Below are positions 54,511 to 63,771 of a stretch of 64,000 bases of DNA, piece by piece (position 1 is the stretch's first letter; each line of letters starts with the position of its first letter). The stretch is from Streptococcus halotolerans (GTDB lineage: Bacteria > Bacillota > Bacilli > Lactobacillales > Streptococcaceae): the NCBI RefSeq assembly GCF_001598035.1, contig NZ_CP014835.1, forward strand, positions 496,001-560,000, given 5' to 3'. The notes below the pieces were generated by a model. The model was not told the DNA's origin and made no database searches. It saw only the letters and a list, made by a program, of their open reading frames with translations. A program made the translations under genes and the position numbers.

Positions 54511-54616
54511 TATAGTATTTTGAATTAAGGTTGGTACATCATCGCTTTCGTCTTGCCCTACTCAAGTGCTGCCCGTATCTCAGTTCTTTGTCTCAAAGTT
54601 AATTCATTCAACTATA
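54511..54616. repeat. Possible MITE-like element
   Basis: Left end TATAGTATTTTGAATTAAGG; right end, read inwards, TATAGTTGAATGAATTAACT: imperfect inverted repeats about 106 bases apart, no coding capacity. The interior has a text (GGTTGGTACATCATCGCTTT) that seems familiar from streptococcal intergenic repeats, but no second copy is in the window. Confidence 0.4.
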
Positions 54617-54753
54617 ACATCACAAAATCAACTTCTGTCAAACTGGAAATTTTAGATTGGACACACCCTTTTCTAAATGACAGAGGGGTGGAGATTAAGA
54701 GTTTAATGTTGATTGACTCACTTTTCTGAGCAGTTTCTTTTTTAAATCAAACT

Positions 54754-54802
54754 AAAAAGGTTGAAGAAAGTTATCCAATATGGATGTTTCTTCAACCTTT
54801 TT
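54754..54802 (-). terminator. Terminator of ldh
   Basis: AAAAAGGTTGAAGAAA (54754-54769) / TTTCTTCAACCTTTTT (54787-54802), T-rich on both strands. Confidence 0.9.
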
Positions 54803-54810
54803 ATTATGGT

Positions 54811-55803
<993 letters not shown>

Positions 55804-56013
55804 CTAAACATCTCCTTAATTTTTTTGGGGCGTCTCCCCATACAATTGTATTTTATCATTTTAGGTGATTGATGTCACGTATTTCTTAAGCATTCTAAGA
55901 AAATAGATGAAATATTTCTTGATAAGTTGCTTCGAATTTCTGAAAATATAGTGAAAACTATAATTAACAAACTTTCTAATAACAAGTAAAGTGTCTATGA
56001 TTCACGAAAATTA

Positions 56014-56022
56014 TGGTATAAT
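56014..56022 (+). promoter_or_regulatory. Extended -10 promoter of gyrA
   Basis: TG-G-TATAAT (TATAAT 56017-56022), 33 bases before the ATG at 56056. Confidence 0.6.
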
Positions 56023-56055
56023 AGTAGAGATAAAGACTTATAGAAAGAGATGAAA

Positions 56056-58518
56056 ATGGAAGATAAAAATCTTATTAGTGTCAATCTGACTAGCGAGATG
56101 AAAACTAGCTTCATTGACTATGCCATGAGTGTTATCGTGGCGCGTGCCCTTCCAGATGTTAGAGATGGTTTAAAGCCTGTTCATCGTCGTATCCTTTATG
56201 GAATGAACGAACTAGGCGTTACACCGGATAAACCACATAAAAAATCAGCTCGTATCACTGGTGATGTCATGGGTAAATACCATCCTCACGGTGATAGTTC
56301 TATTTATGATGCCATGGTGCGTATGGCACAGTGGTGGTCATACCGCTATATGCTTGTTGATGGCCATGGTAACTTCGGTTCTATGGATGGTGACGGCGCA
56401 GCCGCTCAACGTTATACCGAGGCACGTATGAGCAAAATTGCTCTTGAAATGCTTAGGGACATCAATAAAAATACAGTTGATTTTCAGGACAACTATGATG
56501 GCAGTGAGCGTGAGCCATTAGTATTGCCAGCTCGCTTTCCCAATCTGTTAGTTAATGGGGCAACAGGTATCGCTGTGGGAATGGCGACCAATATTCCTCC
56601 TCATAATTTAGGAGAAACGATTGATGCTGTTAAATTGGTCATGGATAATCCCGATGTCACGACACGTGATCTTATGGAAGTTCTTCCTGGTCCTGACTTC
56701 CCAACAGGTGCTATGGTTATGGGAAAATCAGGTATTCATCGTGCCTACGATACTGGTAAAGGATCCATTGTTCTTCGTTCCAAAACAGAGATTGAAGTCA
56801 CTAAGACTGGGCGTGAACGCATTGTGGTCACCGAGTTTCCATACATGGTCAATAAAACCAAGGTTCATGAACATATTGTTAAACTAGCTCAAGAAAAGCG
56901 TATCGAAGGCATCACAGCTGTCCGTGATGAATCAAGCCGTGAAGGGGTACGCTTTATCATTGAAGTGAAACGAGATGCTTCAGCCAATGTTATCTTGAAT
57001 AACCTCTTTAAAATGACTAGCTTACAAACTAATTTTAGTTTTAACATGTTGGCCATTGAAAAAGGAGTTCCTAAGATTTTGACACTCCGCCAAATCTTAG
57101 ATAACTACATTGCTCACCAAAAAGAAGTCATTGTTAGACGTACTGAATTCGACAAGGCCAGGGCTGAAAGCCGTGCTCATATCTTAGAAGGTTTGCTGAT
57201 TGCGCTTGATCATTTGGATGAAGTCATTGCTATTATCCGTAATAGTCAAACTGACAGCGAAGCCCAAGCTGAATTGATGGCTCGATTTGAATTAAGTGAA
57301 CGTCAAAGTCAGGCTATTTTAGACATGCGTCTTCGTCGCTTGACAGGATTGGAACGAGATAAAATCCAATCGGAATACGATGAACTCTTGAAGCTTATTG
57401 CTGATTTGGCTGATATTTTAGCTAAACCAGAGCGCGTTATTACTATCATCAAGGAAGAGTTAGACGAGGTTAAACGTAAATTTAACGATGACCGTCGTAC
57501 AGAATTGATGGTTGGTGAAGTTCTATCTCTTGAAGATGAGGACCTAATTGAAGAGGAAGATGTGCTTATCACACTTTCTAATAAAGGCTATATCAAACGT
57601 CTTGCTCAAGACGAATTCCGTGCTCAAAAACGTGGTGGTCGTGGCGTCCAAGGAACTGGGGTTAATGATGACGACTTCGTTAGTCAGTTAGTATCAACCA
57701 GCACGCACGATACGATCTTATTCTTTACTAACTTGGGCCGTGTCTATAAACTAAAAGGATATGAAATTCCAGAATATGGTCGTACTGCCAAGGGTCTACC
57801 TGTTGTCAATCTCTTGAAGCTAGACGATGGTGAGTTTATTCAAACCATGATCAATGCTCGTAAGGATGATATCAAGGATCATTATTTCTTCTTTACAACC
57901 TATGCTGGTATCGTCAAACGCGTTTCCACTTCCGAATTTGACAACATTCGTCAAAATGGTCTCAAAGCTCTAACACTTAAAGACAATGACCAATTAATCA
58001 ATGTTCAGGTAACAACTGGTCATGATGATATTATCATTGGGACAACAGCTGGCTATTCTGTTCGTTTCAATGAGTCGGTTGTTCGTAGTATGGGACGTTC
58101 CGCAGCTGGTGTCCGAGGAGTAAAACTTCGTGATGAGGATTATGTTGTAGGTGCTTCAACCATTACTGATGAGCAAGAAGTACTTGTTATTACCGAAAAA
58201 GGATACGGCAAACGGACATCTGCTCAAGAATACCCAACCAAGGGACGTGGTGGTAAAGGTATCAAAACAGCTAATATCACTGATAAAAATGGGGCTTTAT
58301 CCGGTCTTGTTACTGTCTCTGGTGACGAAGATGTCATGTTAATCACCAATAAAGGGGTTGTCATCCGCACTAATGTTTCGAACATTTCTCAAACTGGGCG
58401 TTCAACAATGGGCGTTCGACTCATGCGTCTTGAAAAAACATCAACATTAGTAACTTTTGCATTAGTCGATGCCGAAAATGTTGAAGAAACAGCTGAAACC
58501 TTAGAAACAGAGGATTAA
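56056..58518 (+). CDS. gyrA: DNA gyrase subunit A
   Basis: An 820-residue topoisomerase II subunit that cuts and reseals DNA. The catalytic Tyr is in [11 protein letters not shown]; the C-terminal half has the beta-pinwheel with a GyrA box-like [10 protein letters not shown]. In the quinolone pocket, Ser81 is the sensitive form, while residue 85 is Asp (SSIYDAM) where streptococcal GyrA usually has Glu. ATG 56056 was chosen, since AAAGAG lies six bases upstream and abuts the alternative ATG at 56050; this also gives the standard numbering. srtA follows after one base. Confidence 0.95.
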   Translation: MEDKNLISVNLTSEMKTSFIDYAMSVIVARALPDVRDGLKPVHRRILYGMNELGVTPDKPHKKSARITGDVMGKYHPHGDSSIYDAMVRMAQWWSYRYMLVDGHGNFGSMDGDGAAAQRYTEARMSKIALEMLRDINKNTVDFQDNYDGSEREPLVLPARFPNLLVNGATGIAVGMATNIPPHNLGETIDAVKLVMDNPDVTTRDLMEVLPGPDFPTGAMVMGKSGIHRAYDTGKGSIVLRSKTEIEVTKTGRERIVVTEFPYMVNKTKVHEHIVKLAQEKRIEGITAVRDESSREGVRFIIEVKRDASANVILNNLFKMTSLQTNFSFNMLAIEKGVPKILTLRQILDNYIAHQKEVIVRRTEFDKARAESRAHILEGLLIALDHLDEVIAIIRNSQTDSEAQAELMARFELSERQSQAILDMRLRRLTGLERDKIQSEYDELLKLIADLADILAKPERVITIIKEELDEVKRKFNDDRRTELMVGEVLSLEDEDLIEEEDVLITLSNKGYIKRLAQDEFRAQKRGGRGVQGTGVNDDDFVSQLVSTSTHDTILFFTNLGRVYKLKGYEIPEYGRTAKGLPVVNLLKLDDGEFIQTMINARKDDIKDHYFFFTTYAGIVKRVSTSEFDNIRQNGLKALTLKDNDQLINVQVTTGHDDIIIGTTAGYSVRFNESVVRSMGRSAAGVRGVKLRDEDYVVGASTITDEQEVLVITEKGYGKRTSAQEYPTKGRGGKGIKTANITDKNGALSGLVTVSGDEDVMLITNKGVVIRTNVSNISQTGRSTMGVRLMRLEKTSTLVTFALVDAENVEETAETLETED

Positions 58519-58519
58519 G

Positions 58520-59260
58520 ATGACTCAAAAAAAGAAACATAAACTAGGTGGTTTCCTAAGAAATCTAATCGTTATCCTACTTATGCTTGTAGGGATTGCT
58601 TTAATTTTTAATAAATCAATTCGTAATACTGTTATTGCTTGGAATACTAACAAATATCAAGTTGAACATGTAAGTCGAAAAACGATTAAAAAGAATCAAA
58701 AGGCAGAAACTAGCTATGATTTTGATGGTGTAGACTCCATCAGTACCGAGTCAGTCTTATCTGCCCAAATGAATGCTCAACAGCTACCAGTTATTGGAGG
58801 CATTGCCATTCCTGAGGTAGGCATCAACTTACCCATTTTCAAAGGTCTGGGCAATACCGAATTAACTTATGGTGCTGGAACGATGAAAGAAAATCAAGTC
58901 ATGGGGGGCAAGAATAACTATGCGCTTGCCAGTCACCATGTCTTTGGAATGACCGGCTCATCTAATATGCTTTTTTCACCACTTGATCGTGCTAAAAATG
59001 GCATGAAGATTTACTTAACAGATAAAGAAAAGGTCTACACCTACAAGATTACTAATGTACATGTTGTAGCGCCTACAGAAGTGGCTGTGATAGATGACCA
59101 TGCTGGAAAAAGTGAATTAACCCTTGTAACTTGTACAGATGCTGAAGCCACGGAACGCACGATCGTTAATGCTGTTCTTGAAGGAGAAACAAGTTACGGT
59201 GATGCTTCTGATGACATTCATAAAGCCTTTAACACGTCTTATAATCAGATTGTGCTCTAA
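58520..59260 (+). CDS. srtA: Sortase A (class A)
   Basis: A 246-residue membrane-anchored transpeptidase that links LPXTG proteins to the cell wall. One N-terminal membrane segment (about residues 12-31), then the sortase barrel with the catalytic triad His139 (ASHHVFG), Cys205 (LTLVTCTD) and Arg213 (ATERTIV). It begins one base after gyrA, the known streptococcal arrangement, so both come from one transcript. A terminator follows. Confidence 0.95.
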   Translation: MTQKKKHKLGGFLRNLIVILLMLVGIALIFNKSIRNTVIAWNTNKYQVEHVSRKTIKKNQKAETSYDFDGVDSISTESVLSAQMNAQQLPVIGGIAIPEVGINLPIFKGLGNTELTYGAGTMKENQVMGGKNNYALASHHVFGMTGSSNMLFSPLDRAKNGMKIYLTDKEKVYTYKITNVHVVAPTEVAVIDDHAGKSELTLVTCTDAEATERTIVNAVLEGETSYGDASDDIHKAFNTSYNQIVL

Positions 59261-59268
59261 GGTTATTC

Positions 59269-59300
59269 AAAAAGAACTTTGTTACGACAAGGTTCTTTTT
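59269..59300 (+). terminator. Terminator of gyrA-srtA
   Basis: AAAAAGAAC (59269-59277) / GTTCTTTTT (59292-59300), inner TTG/CAA pairs, T run. Confidence 0.85.
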
Positions 59301-59354
59301 GTTATATAATTGATGCTAATGCTATTTTTTTGAAATCTTATTTTAAGATTAACA

Positions 59355-59415
59355 TGCTATAATGATGATAGCAATTGCTCCTTAACTAATTAACACCATT
59401 AACTAGTCAAGGAGC
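59355..59415 (+). promoter_or_regulatory. Promoter and start-proximal hairpin of the DUF1002 gene
   Basis: TG-C-TATAAT (59355-59363) predicts a start near 59370. The leader then folds into GCTCCTTAACTAATTAA (59377-59393) / TTAACTAGTCAAGGAGC (59399-59415), pairing at 15 of 17 positions. The 3' arm holds AAGGAG, the anti-Shine-Dalgarno text, but a second site (GGAGGAAAG) just downstream stays free. Confidence 0.6.
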
Positions 59416-59429
59416 CCATGGAGGAAAGT

Positions 59430-60383
59430 ATGTCTATCAAAAAACACTTAACAAAAGCTGGGATTATCCTTGCTTCACTCTCTTTTTCAGGTAGTGTTCT
59501 GGCTGACAGTCAGGTGCAGAATGTCATCGACGAAAGTTATGTGCAACCTGATTATGTCCTTGGTTACTCTTTATCAGACTCTCAAAAACAAGAAACACTT
59601 CGTTTGTTGAACTACCAAGAAGGAAAAGATACGGATTTAAAAACCTTGAACACAAGTAGCTACGCCAAAATCATGGACGTTGCTGATGATCCTAGTTTAC
59701 AACTTTATTCATCTGTTAAAATTAAGAAATTAGGGGCTTCTAAAACTTTAAATGTTAATATTGTAACTCCAGAGAATATTACTAAGGTCACTGAAGACAT
59801 GTATCGAAATGCTGCCGTTACCTTAGGCATCCAACATGCAGACATTGAAATAGCAGCCCCAATCCCAGTAACGGGAGAGTCAGCTTTAGCAGGCATCTAT
59901 TATTCCCTAGAAAAAAATGGTGCTCAGGTGCCTGATGAAAGTAAGGATTTGGCACAAGAAGAATTAAACGCTTTATCAGATATTAATCAGGAAAATCAAG
60001 GAAAAGAAGGCTTCGACGCTGATAAACTTAATGTTGCTCTGACTGATATCAAAGCAGCAATCGCGCAATCAGGAAAAAATCTAACCAAGGAAGATGTTCA
60101 AAAGATTGTTGAAGATACTTTGGACAATTATAATCTTAAATCCAGTATGACTGAGAATCAGATTAATTTAATTGTTAATTTCGCAGTTAACTTATCTAAC
60201 AGTGGTGTCATCAGCAACGGTGATTTTGTTAAGACCTTATCAGATTTGAAAGATAGTATTATTTCTAAGGCTAATGGCAATTTTAAAGGTATCGATGTTA
60301 ATTTTGATGCCAATAAAGCGATTGAACAAGGAAAAGGCATTTGGCAACAAATCGTTGATTTCTTTAAAAAATTAATTGGATAA
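59430..60383 (+). CDS. Secreted DUF1002 protein
   Basis: A 317-residue exported protein. The signal peptide (SIKKHLTKAGIILASLSFSG) ends near VLA-DS, with no lipobox, LPXTG or membrane anchor. The body is a DUF1002 domain: QKQETLRLLNYQEG, VNIVTPENITKVTEDMYRNA and HADIEIAAPIPVTGESAL are typical. Function unknown; a wall or secretion role is only suggested by location after srtA. ATG 59430 follows GGAGGAAAG; an in-frame ATG at 59418 overlaps the ribosome site. Confidence 0.85.
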   Translation: MSIKKHLTKAGIILASLSFSGSVLADSQVQNVIDESYVQPDYVLGYSLSDSQKQETLRLLNYQEGKDTDLKTLNTSSYAKIMDVADDPSLQLYSSVKIKKLGASKTLNVNIVTPENITKVTEDMYRNAAVTLGIQHADIEIAAPIPVTGESALAGIYYSLEKNGAQVPDESKDLAQEELNALSDINQENQGKEGFDADKLNVALTDIKAAIAQSGKNLTKEDVQKIVEDTLDNYNLKSSMTENQINLIVNFAVNLSNSGVISNGDFVKTLSDLKDSIISKANGNFKGIDVNFDANKAIEQGKGIWQQIVDFFKKLIG

Positions 60384-60390
60384 GCAGATC

Positions 60391-60432
60391 ACATCAGGAA
60401 GTTGTTGAACAATTTTCTGATGTTTTTATTTT
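60391..60432 (+). terminator. Terminator of the DUF1002 gene
   Basis: ACATCAGGAA (60391-60400) / TTTTCTGATGT (60413-60423), T-rich tail. Confidence 0.8.
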
Positions 60433-60462
60433 TTTGAAAATTACTTTGATTTCTATTTCTAA

Positions 60463-60786
60463 ATGTCCTATAATGGCAATTACAACTTATCAGAACTATC
60501 TGATAATGCTGTAAGAAGCTCGTCTATGGCTGAAAATGTTAATTGGAAAAATTGTTTTAAAGCAATTGGACCTGGTATTTTGTTGCTACCGCTATGGATT
60601 AGCGGTTCACCTATCGTATCACCAACCCAAGCAGGTGCTAAATACGGCTGGCAACTGGTGATTGTTATTTTACTAGTCAATTTATTCAAATACCCTTTCT
60701 TTCATTTTGGCTCACAATATATCTTGCAAAATAATGAAAGTTTGATTGAGTACTATTCTAAAACAGGAAGAGATCCAAGGTTATAG
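60463..60786 (+). pseudogene. Nramp-family metal transporter, N-terminal remnant
   Basis: A 107-codon frame with NWKNCFKAIGPGILLLPLWI, then PTQAGAKYGWQL and NLFKYPFFHFG, the first two to three membrane segments of an Nramp-like transporter of the clade without the DPGN motif. Normal Nramp proteins run over 400 residues; here the frame stops soon after SLIEYYSKTG, where the sequence jumps into a hydratase-like gene. The rest was deleted. Not expected to function. Confidence 0.78.
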
Positions 60787-61398
60787 GGTTAGTTTAACTA
60801 GCAAAGAAGCACAGCGGATGTTTGACTTCAAGGAGCCATTTTATGGACAAGAAACGGTGACGCAGTTCATTCAAGGTCCCGCAAGCTTATCGCTATCAGG
60901 TTTGTTAGAACCCTTGATTGAGATCGAGTTGGTTTTCGTGCTAAGGCATATTTATCTATTGACGACTCACCAGAAGACCTTCTTGAAAAATGAACTATCG
61001 CTCTTGGTATTGAAGTACCAGATGCATGCTTTAAAAACTGGTTTCCTAAACTCAATAAGTATCTGGTTGTTTCTGATTATGCCGTAGATGGCCGAATCAT
61101 CTATGGACAAGAACAGGATGTCAAAGGCAACTTTACTGTTGAAGAGTTAGCCAATAGCTTAGGTATTTTAAGCAGAAATGAGCAAAAAATTGATCGAGAA
61201 ACCTCGGTAGAGGTACTAGGAAATCCTTTAAAATCTGTTACTTGGTTGATCAAAAAACTAGCTAGTCATGGAAAAATTTTCAAGAAAGGACAACAAGTAT
61301 CAAGTGACACCCTTATTATTCCACCACATTTAGAAAAAAGGATTTATCGTGTTGGTTATGGTCGTGGGGTTGATTCTTTGGAGTTAAGAGGTGACTAG
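60768..61398 (+). pseudogene. 2-keto-4-pentenoate hydratase-like gene, broken
   Basis: The frame GYRVSLTSKEAQRMFDFKEP is the middle of an MhpD/fumarylacetoacetase-like hydratase. It is missing its 5' part, has a single-base loss near 60935 (ELVF then RAKAYLSIDDSPEDLLEK in another frame) and a TGA after LLEK, then continues in that frame through VPDACFKNWFPKLNKYLVVS, NPLKSVTWLIKKLASHGK to the TAG at 61396. At least three lesions: deletion, frameshift, nonsense. Confidence 0.72.
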
Positions 61399-61604
61399 TA
61401 GCCCAAAGATAGATTAGAGAGTTCTGGTCTCAAAAAGTCGACAGGCTCTCTCGAACATGAAAATATCTAGTAATTGACCTTTACATCTTTAAACAAAAAG
61501 AAAAATGATTGAAAAAATGGTTCAAAATAAACTTTTTCTTCAATCTGTGATCAGAGATATTTCAGAGAAGTTCTGGTCTATTTACTTTTTACAAAAGCTT
61601 TTGA

Positions 61605-61669
61605 TTGACTTTAGTTCTCATGGGAACTATAATAGATTTCAAATAGTTTTTATGAGAACTATTTGAAAT
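61605..61669 (+). promoter_or_regulatory. Promoter with double palindromic operator before the FtsX/LolD pair
   Basis: -35 TTGACT (61605-61610), 17-base spacer, -10 TATAAT (61628-61633). Operator 1, AGTTCTCATGGGAACT (61613-61628), fills the spacer; operator 2, AGTTTTTATGAGAACT (61645-61660), lies just past the start. Centres are 32 bases apart, about three helical turns. Operator 2 is inside a longer inverted repeat, ATTTCAAATAGTT / AACTATTTGAAAT (61636-61669). This is the layout of a dimeric repressor (TetR, MarR or PadR type); no such gene is in the window. Confidence 0.7.
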
Positions 61670-61692
61670 TCAGTTAGTAAAGGAAGTTCACT

Positions 61693-62760
61693 ATGTTTCT
61701 AGCTTTAAATGAAATCAAACACGCTAAATTGAGGTACGGTCTTATATTAGGTCTACTTTTTCTAATCGCCTATCTCATGTTTTTTCTGACAGGATTAGCC
61801 TTTGGATTGATGCAGGATAATCGTTCTGCTGTCGATAAATGGCAGGCTAACACCATCTTTTTAAATAAAGAGTCCAACGATCTTTTATCCGCGTCTAATA
61901 TCCCAGCTGACACAGCAGATAAGGTCAAAGCAGACGATATAGCCCCCCTAAGTCAAACGGCCAGTTCAGCATGGACCAAGGAAAATCCCAAAGATGATGA
62001 TAAAGAAAAAGTTTCACTCTTCGGGATTGAAAGATCTAGCTTTTTAGCACCAAATATTACTGAAGGTCGTCTCTTCAAAAATGATAAGGAAGTAGTCGTT
62101 GATCAATCACTAGCCCAAGATGAAGAGTTTAAGATTGGGCAAACCTTACATGTGGCAAGTAGTGACCATACTTTAAAAATCGTAGGTTACACTGACAATG
62201 CTATGTTCAGTGTAGCACCGGTACTTTATATGAATCAAAAAGCTTTTAATCAAGTGAAGTTTGGCAAAGATAGTTCTGACGGTCCGATCAATGCACTCGT
62301 CGTCAAAGGAGATGTTTCTCAATATCCCAAAGACTTAAAAAAATTAGCCATAGCCGACTTTATCAAAAAATTGCCTGGTTATAATGCTCAAAATCTAACC
62401 TTCGGTTTTATGATTGGTTTTTTGATTATCATTGCTTCAGTGGTTATCGGAATCTTTATGTATGTTTTAACCATTCAAAAAGCACCAGTTTTCGGTGTCA
62501 TGAAGGTTCAAGGGATTTCTAACGGCTATATTGGTAGAGCGGTGATGTCACAAACTGTCTTGTTGAGTATTATCGGGACAGTATTGGGTCTGCTTGGAAC
62601 ATGGCTCAGTTCTCTTATTTTACCAGCTGCAGTTCCTTTTCAGAGCAATTGGCTGTTATATGGTGCCATCGGTCTAGCCTTAGTGCTATTTGCGCTATTA
62701 GGCACCTTATTCTCTGTCAGATCTGTATCGAAAATTGATCCTCTTGTTGCCATTAGTTAG
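61693..62760 (+). CDS. FtsX-like ABC permease
   Basis: A 355-residue MacB/FtsX-type membrane protein: N-terminal membrane segment (about 16-38), a large extracellular domain (40-230) and three C-terminal segments with the coupling helix GVMKVQGISNGYIGRAVMSQ. Such permeases use ATP to move the outer domain, exporting peptides or extracting membrane substrates. It pairs with the ATPase encoded 11 bases downstream. AAAGGAAG precedes the ATG. Confidence 0.88.
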   Translation: MFLALNEIKHAKLRYGLILGLLFLIAYLMFFLTGLAFGLMQDNRSAVDKWQANTIFLNKESNDLLSASNIPADTADKVKADDIAPLSQTASSAWTKENPKDDDKEKVSLFGIERSSFLAPNITEGRLFKNDKEVVVDQSLAQDEEFKIGQTLHVASSDHTLKIVGYTDNAMFSVAPVLYMNQKAFNQVKFGKDSSDGPINALVVKGDVSQYPKDLKKLAIADFIKKLPGYNAQNLTFGFMIGFLIIIASVVIGIFMYVLTIQKAPVFGVMKVQGISNGYIGRAVMSQTVLLSIIGTVLGLLGTWLSSLILPAAVPFQSNWLLYGAIGLALVLFALLGTLFSVRSVSKIDPLVAIS

Positions 62761-62771
62761 AAAGGAAGAGT

Positions 62772-63449
62772 ATGTCAGTATTAACCTTAAAAGGAGTCAC
62801 CAAGTCTTTTAAAGATGGCTCTAAAACCATAACTGCATTAAAAGAAACAAACATTCAAGTAGAAGCTGGAGAATTTGTTGCTATTATTGGGCCATCTGGC
62901 TCTGGAAAATCAACGTTTTTGACCATATCAGGCGGTCTGCAAACACCAAGTAGCGGTGATGTGTTGATTAATAACCATTCTTATTCAGGATTATCTGAAA
63001 AAAAACGTTCTAAGAGACGCTTTCAAGATATTGGATTTATTTTACAGGCTTCTAATTTAGTTCCCTTTTTAACCGTTAAACAGCACCTGCAATTGGTTGA
63101 TCAGATTAATAAGTCAACCCGTCGTGGGGTAGCAGAGGACCTCTTAGAAGACTTGGGTATTTCTCAGCTAGCCGATAAATTGCCTGAAGAACTCTCAGGA
63201 GGAGAACGCCAACGCGTGGCTATTGCACGCGCCTTGTACAACGACCCAGCCTTGATCTTAGCCGATGAGCCGACTGCGAGTTTGGACACAGAGCGAGCAT
63301 ATGACGTGGTCAAGTTATTAGCTAAAGAAAGTAAAGAAAAAAATAAAGCTATTATTATGGTAACCCATGATAAGCGTATGATTACGGAATGTGATAAGGT
63401 TTATGAGATGCAAGATGGCGTTTTACGAGATGTTAGTGATGCGCATTAA
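62772..63449 (+). CDS. LolD/MacB-type ABC ATPase
   Basis: A 225-residue ATPase with Walker [11 protein letters not shown]-loop region IGFILQASNLVPFLTV, signature LSGGERQR, Walker B LILADEPTASLD and switch His in IIMVTHDKRM. Partner of the FtsX-like permease upstream. AAAGGAAGAG lies before the start and a terminator follows the stop at once. Confidence 0.9.
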   Translation: MSVLTLKGVTKSFKDGSKTITALKETNIQVEAGEFVAIIGPSGSGKSTFLTISGGLQTPSSGDVLINNHSYSGLSEKKRSKRRFQDIGFILQASNLVPFLTVKQHLQLVDQINKSTRRGVAEDLLEDLGISQLADKLPEELSGGERQRVAIARALYNDPALILADEPTASLDTERAYDVVKLLAKESKEKNKAIIMVTHDKRMITECDKVYEMQDGVLRDVSDAH

Positions 63450-63452
63450 GAA

Positions 63453-63474
63453 GTGGTTTGACGCCACTTTTTTG
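63453..63474 (+). terminator. Terminator of the FtsX/LolD operon
   Basis: AAGTGG / CCACTT with seven-base loop, then T run. Confidence 0.75.
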
Positions 63475-63731
63475 AACTGTTTTAAATATAACGTTTGCAT
63501 AAAAGCAGTTGGCTTTCACAACGTATCCTAGTATCGATAAGACCATACGAAGCAGGCTTATCGATAAGAATGAGGTTTCGCTAAGTATAATCAAGTCAAC
63601 CTGCCCTGATAAAGTAGTAGGTAATATCCATTAGCTGCTTTATGCTCAAAATTCGCTTTGAGCAGTGTTAGCCACTTAAAAAAAGATATGGAAAAGGCTT
63701 TCAAAAAAAGTTAGACAATTCACATGCCCTG
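63475..63731. other. Intergenic region before the FMN lipoprotein gene
   Basis: No gene seen. Two inverted repeats: ATCGATAAG (63533-63541) / CTTATCGAT (63557-63565), and the hairpin TGCTCAAA / TTTGAGCA (63643-63664). Confidence 0.5.
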
Positions 63732-63740
63732 TGATATAAT
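63712..63740 (+). promoter_or_regulatory. Promoter of the FMN-binding lipoprotein gene
   Basis: -35 TAGACA (63712-63717), 17-base spacer, extended -10 TG-A-TATAAT (TATAAT 63735-63740). Confidence 0.65.
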
Positions 63741-63771
63741 TTAGTCATAGAAAGTTTTGGAGGATTTTTTT

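Larger units (their letters stand above)
54075..54810. other. 736-base intergenic region between dapA and ldh
   Basis: No protein gene was recognised. It contains a candidate small RNA (54205-54460) ending in a strong hairpin, a possible small inverted-repeat element (54511-54616), and the ldh terminator (54754-54802). The remaining parts show no clear feature. Confidence 0.6.

Noticed and set aside
56296..56312. GyrA Asp85 as proven quinolone resistance
   Set aside because: Ser81 is wild type and a conservative Glu-to-Asp change may be a species trait; kept only as a low-interest observation.
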